Shown here: positions 57,487 to 64,000 of the stretch, in pieces
Position numbering within the stretch: the stretch's first letter is position 1
How the letters are laid out: each line of letters starts with the position of its first letter
Assembly (NCBI GenBank): GCA_022225965.2
Contig: JAKJXP020000001.1
Span: 682,001 to 746,000 of the forward strand
Reading direction: 5' to 3'
DNA length: 64,000 nt
From: Diatrype stigma
Taxonomy: Eukaryota; Ascomycota; Sordariomycetes; Xylariales; Diatrypaceae
Made by a program: the position numbers and the translations under genes
The notes under the pieces: model-generated
Told to the model about the DNA's origin: nothing
The model's database searches: none
The model's input: the letters and a program-made list of their open reading frames with translations, nothing else

Positions 57487-60400
57487 ATGGACCAGGAGGA
57501 CTACTCCCAAGCTACACAGCCAGGTTAGTTCTCAACTTTATCCACGATATTGTCTCGCTGCAAGTATGCGACTGCGTGGAGTTTGCTTCTGACGTTTCGC
57601 GCCTCCCCAACTATAGCAACCCAGAATGCCTTAGACCCGCGAAGGATCGGCAAGCAGAACTCGGGCTTTTCTGACGAAGACATATCCGACATCCTCTGTC
57701 TTCTATACCCCATTACCGACAATGCGAGTAATGAGGTCCGGAGGTTGGCGGGCTCGCCGCAATATCGTCGCTTTACGGTTGGGCGCTTTGCGGCTGACAA
57801 CATCAATTCCGACTTCTATAACGAAGACGATGCGCGCAACTTCGGCCGGACTGCCGGCATAGGCCAGCATGCTATTATTTTAAGGATGTCGTCAACGGTC
57901 AAGGACCCTTCACTAGGCTTTACTTTCGGCCGCCATGCCAACTCCTGCGACATCTGCTTCGCCAATGACTCTGGCAGAAGGCTAAGCAAGATCCATTTTC
58001 GTATATTCCTCAACGATAATCATGTTCTCATGGTCGAGGACATGTCCACCAATGGCACCGTTGTCGACGACATCCTTCTTCGGAAGAATTTCCCCAAAAA
58101 GGGTACTCAGAGACTTATAGAGAGCGGTTCGACAGTCAAGGTCATAATGGCCCAAAACAGCGAGGATCTCCTCTTCCTCGTTCGAATACCACGTCGTGAG
58201 GATGACATCGAAGAGGCGTACATAAACAATGTAAATAGATATCTGGCAAAAGCACGCGGATTTGATGAGGATCCTAATAAGACAATTGGTCCTGGGCCAA
58301 GTGGGCATGTAAGCTATGATCACAAGTTCGAACTGTCATTTGATGATACTAATGGTCAAAAGGTTAATCTGTTTCCTCCGCCCTTCACCAAGGCGAAAGC
58401 CTCTGAGCATTCTTCTTCTAGTTATACGGCTCTCGGAAAGACTCCACGCGAATTTCGGGGTAGTCAAAAATACGCTCGTGTCGGCGTTATTGGTCAGGGA
58501 GCCTTCGCAACCGTCTATAAGGTCACTTCTAAGTACGATGGTTCACCATACGCTGCCAAAGAGCTCGACAAACGGAAGTTCATGAAGAATGGCGTGCTTG
58601 ATCAGAAGGTCGAGAATGAGATGAAAATTATGCAGAAAGTCCAACATGTAAGTCTATTTGCTTAACCTTGCCTAAGACCATGAACCTAACCTAGCTCTAG
58701 GAAAACATCGTCCAATATATTGAACATTTCGATTGGGATGCCCACAAGTTCATCATCATCATGGAATTTGTTCCCATGGGCGACCTAGGCAAAACCGTGT
58801 TGGAATTCGGATCGATTCGAGAGCCTCACGTCAAAACCATGGCTCACCAATTAATCGACGCCCTTGGCTACCTTCATGATAACAAAATTACCCACCGGGA
58901 CGTTAAGCCGGACAACATTCTCATACAATCATTAGAGCCCTTGGTCGTAAAGCTGACAGACTTCGGTCTTTCGAAGATGATCGAAACAGAGCAAACTTTT
59001 TTGAAGACATTTTGTGGCACCTTGCTGTATTGTGCGCCTGAAGTTTACAACGAGTACGCGTCCTATGATGATTACGGGAGAAAAACGCAAAGAAGAAACC
59101 AGCGACTTGTGGATCGAGAAAGGTATGATCATGCAGTAGACATCTGGTCCCTCGGTGGTGTGCTCTTCTATGCTCTTACTGCCAAACCCCCCTTTCCAGT
59201 TAAGAACGGAACATCATATACAGAGTTGTTAGACCACATCATGAAGATGCCTCTCAACACCACGCCTTTAGTCCAGTCAGGGGTTTCGAGTTACGGTATC
59301 GATTTCTTATTAAGGATGATCCATGTGCGGCCAGAAACCCGGGCAACCATCGAGGAGCTCCAAGCTCATGCTTGGCTCACCGGCCGAACGGAGTCTTCCA
59401 ACGAGGCATCTGAGGGGGAGTTGGAGTATGGTGCTTCGCAGCTCAGCCTTGATGATGGACAGCGGAGTCAAACGACCCAAATAGGGGCAAACTCGTTACA
59501 AGATCCACACCCCGATTTCTCCATGGAATCCGAATCGGAAAAGGAGAATTACACGTTTGGGCAACGTGCAGCACAAGATAGGTTATTTGGCGAGGTGAAC
59601 AATTCTGCTCTAGGAAGCGCCGGCGTCAAAGAAGACCGACTGAACCTTCCCATCTCGGATACGAGCTTCGGGGAAACCGATATTCTGGATCCTGTGATCC
59701 GAGACAGTTTTGAAAGTTCTGATTTCTCGACACCACGGCAAAAGGGTCGTACCCAAATCGAAATTGCACCCAGCCAGAGCCAACTACTGTCAACGGACAG
59801 CGTAGGGTCGCCAAGTGCCAACACTCGTAGTGTGGTGTTAGGCATCGGCTCGCAAAGCCTCGGAGGGACTTCTTCAATATTCGGAAATCTGAACATGACG
59901 TCCCGAACAAATGGAAATATCAGTACTCAGTCTCTGGCCAGCGATCTCGCCACGAGCAAAAGGAAACCCGGCTATGACACCAGTGATGAATTTGACTCGA
60001 GTGGAACGAGGGCCAAACCGTCAATGAAAAGATTGAAGTCGCAAGGGGAGGCTGCCTTCGCTGCAGATGAAGACGGAGAAGCGAATGATTACTATCTCTT
60101 CGCTAGTGTGCCCCCTTTAGTGAAAAATGAGTCTGGTCGGCAAATCGACAACCCCCTTCCCAAAACAACCTTCTGGGAAAGCTCAAACAAGAAGTCGTGG
60201 CACCTCAACTATCCCGAAATGACTCATCTCCAGTACAACGCCTTTGAACGCGCTGCTGAGAAAAGAGGTGAGGAGTTCGGGCCGGGCAAATCACCGCTTT
60301 GGGACCTCGCGATGCGGTACTTCCCACCAACACATCACCGGACCCATCCTGACGAGAACCGGAGGCCATTGGAACTCCGCCCAGCCTTGCTGAAGCGTGA

Positions 60401-61355
60401 CAGCCGTTCGCTCGAGCGGGATAGTGATTGGGATTTACCACCCACTGCTCCCCTACCAACAAGCGATGATGATGATGAAGATGCACAGTCGATTCCAGAC
60501 ACATTGCCTCCTGAAAGCCAAGCCCTGCCGGCCCCCACTGGCCGTAGAACGCCCAAAACTGTAGTGGCGAGATTCCGGTCGGCGCCGGATTCCTTGGTAC
60601 CAGGGGTTTCCTTTGATCTCACGGATCCTATTCTGTCGTGGGGCCGGGAGCATCACAATACCATTGTGCACCAACCAACGACAGAATTGAAAGTGCCAAA
60701 GAATGCTTTCAGAGTGCTCTTGTGGCGGGATGGGTATACGGCTTCTGGCCCCGAGTTCCGGCCCTGGGAATATACTCCGACTACGTTGAGTCGGACGATT
60801 CGTGCATCTCCAGATCCAGACACCTTTGCTTTCTATATCTCGACCAAGGCTACCAACGGCGTTCGAGTGAACAACAATCCGCTGCAACCCAACAACCCAA
60901 AAGAAAGTGGAGTGGCTTGCAAATACTGGATGAAACTTCATCACGGAGATACTGTTGCGTTCTGGGGATCAGCGGACGTGAACAAGCAAGCGAAGCTCAC
61001 CTTCGAGTGCTACTGGGGCAGCTCGTCAGCCCCGCGGCCGTCAGACGAGCCCCCTACCTGCGTGCCCAGTGATCTAGCGCGAAAGCTCGATCGGCTCTGG
61101 CCCAAAGCGCTGACTAACCTCAGCTATGATAGGATCAAGACGGAGGCGCACATCGACCACGACTTACGAATGTTCAACGTGGCCAGGGAGCAGGAACGCA
61201 GCCGGATCTTCGAGCAGAAGCGGGCCGAGGCGGTTCGAATTCTAGGCCTACGCGCCTCGCGAGGACCATCGCCCGCGGCGCGTGCTAATAGCCTTCCCCC
61301 TGTGCCGAAGATGGCAATCATGCGGCCTGGGAGGACGACGACACCTGCTCTATAG
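57487..61355 (+). CDS. rad53: FHA-kinase-FHA checkpoint kinase, Rad53/Chk2 type (1240 aa)
   Basis: Nuclear DNA damage and replication checkpoint Ser/Thr kinase. Exons 57487-57523, 57617-58647 and 58701-61355. The first residues MDQEDYSQATQPATQN hold three SQ/TQ sites, the kind phosphorylated by ATM/ATR. FHA domain 1 is at about 95-205 (GFTFGRHANSCDICF, LSKIHFRIF, DMSTNGTVVDD). The kinase spans about 300-584: GQGAFATVYKV, YAAKELDK, HRD at 421-423 (THRDVKPDNIL), DFG at 443-445, YCAPEVY and VDIWSLGGVLF. A second FHA-like domain is at about 990-1130 (ILSWGREHHNTIVHQ, TKATNGVRVNN, GDTVAFWG). This order is that of yeast Rad53, not of single-FHA Chk2. Between kinase and FHA 2 is a long disordered linker with a Lys/Arg-rich stretch. 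The ATG in exon 1 is supported by the family-like N-terminus. Confidence 0.92.
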
Positions 61356-62796
61356 TATTGTACGCGGTTGTGAAACGTTCTTCTGTTCGGTCTGGTGATG
61401 TGTATGTGAGGTGGGATGGGATGGGATGGGATGGATACCTAAAGCAGGGGCGTTCCGTTCCGTTTGTCACACCCTGAAGATTTTTGTCGAGATCGGAGGT
61501 GTATGAGCATGTAAGAAGTGACAAAGACAGGCGTTTTCTGGGATGGGCGCCATCAAGACGGTGTTTTGAGAGGAGCAACCATCCTTATGAGATACCATCT
61601 TTTGACCAATTTTTTTGGCTGGTGGAACGTGTAGAGATGGGACGAAATAGGACGGAGACGAACGACCCGCAGTACTGGAGGTATTTCATCACATCTCATG
61701 AGGGATTTTTTGGAAGAGGCGAAGTTATGGCGCCTGAAAGGGATGGGCAGTTGTAAAACATCATGATTAAACATCAAACATCTATTATGCAGTCTAGTTA
61801 ATATACCACGTTGCTTAAAACATACCTCTTGTCATGAGCCATGGGATGTGGGATGATACCGTACCATTATGGAGGCCTTGGTATATAGGCACCCCCTAAG
61901 TATAGCAGCAGTACCCAAATAGCACATGCGGTGGACCGCCGCTGTCATGGGAGGAACATGGAGGTGCGGGCGGTCCCGCATACGAAAGTTTCCAAATCAA
62001 ACTTCCCGAGCCTGGGCATGAGGTAATACCTACAAGCTAAGCTAGAGGTTGCTTGCTACGTACGAAGTACATACTACATAGTGACCTCTATTTACCCCTT
62101 GTGGGGTTTCGGTTTCACGGACCGGCCCGTCGAACGAGACCGGGCGAACCGGTGACTGGACGCGAGTCAATCTAGTCGGATATATAGTATAACTTACTTA
62201 CTATTTGTATCGTATATGACGATACCCACTCTTTTTCTGTTCTTTTCTTGTCTTGTTATGGCTTATACTACCTTTCCCTTTCCTTTCACTACAGGGATCG
62301 CTGGTAGATTGGCCTTACTTCAATATATTTACGAATCTCTCTCTCTTTTCAAGCAAGCAGTTATATCACGCAAGCAGTTAGAAACCAGGGTTGTCCGGGC
62401 ATGACGAGGTTGTCGGCGTGTATAGCATTTATAGGTACAACCATTTCAAATTTGCCTATTAAGATAAATGTATGATATATTATGCGTCTGTGTGTTCGCT
62501 ATACCGGCCGAGTAGGAATATATACCTGCTTGCCTAGATAGTTTCCACTTTCCCAAGCAGCATTTACTGATTATAACCCCTTTTCCCCTATCCAACTGTA
62601 ACACTACCCCATTAACTGATTAGCGAACCAACCCAAACCTCACCACTCCGACATCATACACCCCCTTTTTCTTTTGATCCACCTACCTACCTGTTCATAA
62701 CCAAAGCTCATGATCCAATCCCTCTTCATCAGCTTCGGATCCCCATCCCAAGTCACATCCCATTCCAAATCACATCCCATCCCACCTCATCCCATT
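61356..62796. other. Intergenic, nothing recognised
   Basis: Tail-to-tail spacer between the kinase and chitin deacetylase genes. A GGGAT repeat lies at 61412-61432 and an ATCCCATTCC/CATCCCA-rich stretch at 62740-62795. No gene seen. Confidence 0.5.
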
Positions 62797-63837
62797 TTAA
62801 ACCCGGCGATACCAGTTCCCCGCCGGATCGCCCAAGCACTCGCCCACCGTGACCGTGCGGTACCCCGCCGCCGCGAGGTACTCCAGCATGTGGCGCGTCA
62901 GCGTCGTGGCCGACTGCTCGTGGATGTCGTGGGCGATGGCGAGGGCGCTGTCGCCATCATCGCCGTCGGGCGTCTTGCCTGCGAAGAAGGCGTCGAAGGC
63001 GGCGATGGCCACCTGGATCTCGTCGGCGCCCGTGTGCAGGTAGTCGGTGGTGTCGAGGTCGAAGTAGACGACGTGGTAGCCGAGTGCGGCCAGGTCGGCC
63101 TGGCACCCGCTCTCGGCCGTGCACGACGAGTACGGCGGCCGCATGTAGGTCGGGATCAGCCCGCCCAGCACGTTCCGAAGCGCCATCTCGTTCTTGACCA
63201 TCTCGTCGCGCCGCCGCGCCGACGAGATGGCGCTGAGGTCCGCGTGCGACCACGTGTGCGAGGCGATTTGGTGCCCTTCCTCGTACATTCGTCTGGAGTA
63301 AGAAAAGGGGGAGAATTAAGTTAGTCGCCATAATACGAGCAGTAAATTAGTCCTTCGTATTTAATGTTTACCCCACCCACCCCCGTTCCCCCTCTGTTTT
63401 CTTCCTTTTCTTTTCTCTTTACGCGGCAGTCCCAGTGGTCAGGACTACACATATAACCCAGCCCCGTCTCACGCCAAAGCCAAACTCCAAAAACTCACCG
63501 GATGACACCTGGCCACGGCGTAGCCGGATCGTCGATCTCGCCCTTGTTATTATTGACGCCGGTGACGAAGAAGGTAGCCTTGGCGCCGTCGTGTTCCGCC
63601 AGCAGGTCTAGCAGGCCGGCCGTGAACTCGCCGGGCCCGTCATCGTACGTCAGGGCCACGGTCCCGGGCGCCTCGCACGCGTAGATGCCGCCGCCGCCCA
63701 CCAGCACCCGGCCCAGCGGCGGCCGCGCCACCGCCGACGTATTAGAGCCTCCCGGTACCCTGTTGGCATCGCACGCCGGCCCGAACAAGAACAGGCAGTC
63801 CGGCGCTTTGCAGTGCTCGGCTGTCGTTCCGCAGTAT
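62797..63837 (-). CDS. Chitin/polysaccharide deacetylase (CE4) with chitin-binding module, partial at the right edge
   Basis: Secreted-type polysaccharide deacetylase that removes acetyl groups from chitin or its oligomers. Minus-strand exons 63837-63499 and 63292-62797. The 5' part, with start and signal peptide, lies beyond the window, as the exon at 63837 begins in mid-codon after a CCAG acceptor. It opens with YCGTTAEHCKAPDC, which looks like the end of a CBM18 (hevein-like) chitin-binding module. The NodB-type catalytic domain shows all motifs: TVALTYDDGPG (motif 1 with catalytic Asp), SHTWSHADL (motif 2, metal His pair), RPPYSSC (motif 3), DLDTTDY (motif 4) and IAHDIHEQS (motif 5). The typical Trp of motif 4 is Tyr. 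Roles in the family include cell-wall remodelling and hiding chitin from plant receptors; which applies is not known. Confidence 0.9.
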
Positions 63838-64000
63838 CTGGATTGTGAGGTCGGATGTCGGTTAGATATGGTGTGGTGTAGTAGTGGATGAGTGAGTGTC
63901 CTGATGGATGTCGTATATATGTGTATACACGCGTAAATGGATCGATGAGGGGGGGGGGGACGGATCCAACTGCCTAGATTGGGAAGAGTGGGAAGGAAAA
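63838..64000 (-). other. Intron of the deacetylase gene, continuing past the edge
   Basis: Read on the minus strand, this ends in a CTAAC branch-like sequence and a CCAG acceptor. It holds a run of nine or ten G (plus strand, near 63950). No further exon was recognised within it. Confidence 0.5.

Noticed and set aside
57390..57674. Alternative start frame for the checkpoint kinase through 57550
   Set aside because: The opening at 57550 is a TTG inside the first intron; the ATG at 57487 plus splicing gives the family-like N-terminus.

Overview
The window is nuclear DNA from a filamentous ascomycete (Pezizomycotina, probably Sordariomycetes). Support comes from genes broken by short introns (about 50-190 nt, mostly GTAAGT/GTATGT donors and CTAAC-like branch sites), GC-rich exons in AT-richer spacers, a Zn2Cys6 regulator, a fungal CorA-type transporter, and a chitin deacetylase with a CBM18-like module. 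I found no bacterial-style operons, rRNA, tRNA or CRISPR. One assembly gap of 97 N lies at 56303-56399.

Layout. 1-8.8 kb: one single-exon conserved fungal protein (2404-4233, +), then 4.6 kb of spacer. 8.8-18.1 kb: BTB/POZ protein (-), Old Yellow Enzyme-type reductase (+), pyroglutamyl peptidase I (+), and a 54-residue Cys-rich protein split over two exons (-). 18.1-30 kb, all minus strand: an MBD4-like DNA glycosylase whose frame breaks at a U UUA AAA heptamer, cytochrome c1, ARO3-type DAHP synthase, and a WD40-cyclophilin (PPWD1 family). A 480-bp Mutator-like miniature transposon (57-bp perfect inverted ends, 9-bp target duplication) sits between the last two. 31-42 kb: AIG1/FAR-17a membrane protein, a nine-exon Zn2Cys6 transcription factor with a 6-nt exon, and GINS subunit Sld5 (all +). 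42-49 kb: CorA-like transporter (-), then PP2A methylesterase (+) and Dus2 (-) tail to tail. 52-64 kb: a large disordered fungal protein (+), a FHA-kinase-FHA checkpoint kinase of Rad53 type (+), and a chitin deacetylase (-) that runs off the right edge.

The genes are mostly single-copy housekeeping functions: respiration, the shikimate pathway, replication initiation, DNA damage signalling and base-excision repair, PP2A regulation, and tRNA modification. They do not form a biosynthetic cluster. Several act in genome maintenance (Sld5, Rad53-type kinase, mismatch glycosylase), but their spacing and orientation give no sign of co-regulation.

Points most worth checking: the frame break in the glycosylase gene, the new MULE-type MITE, the 28/6/28-nt micro-exon run in the Zn2Cys6 gene, three GC-AG introns among roughly thirty, the unannotated 54-aa gene, and an isolated exon-like segment near 37.2-37.3 kb. 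Exon boundaries were worked out by hand from reading frame, splice signals and family similarity. No database search or RNA evidence was available.
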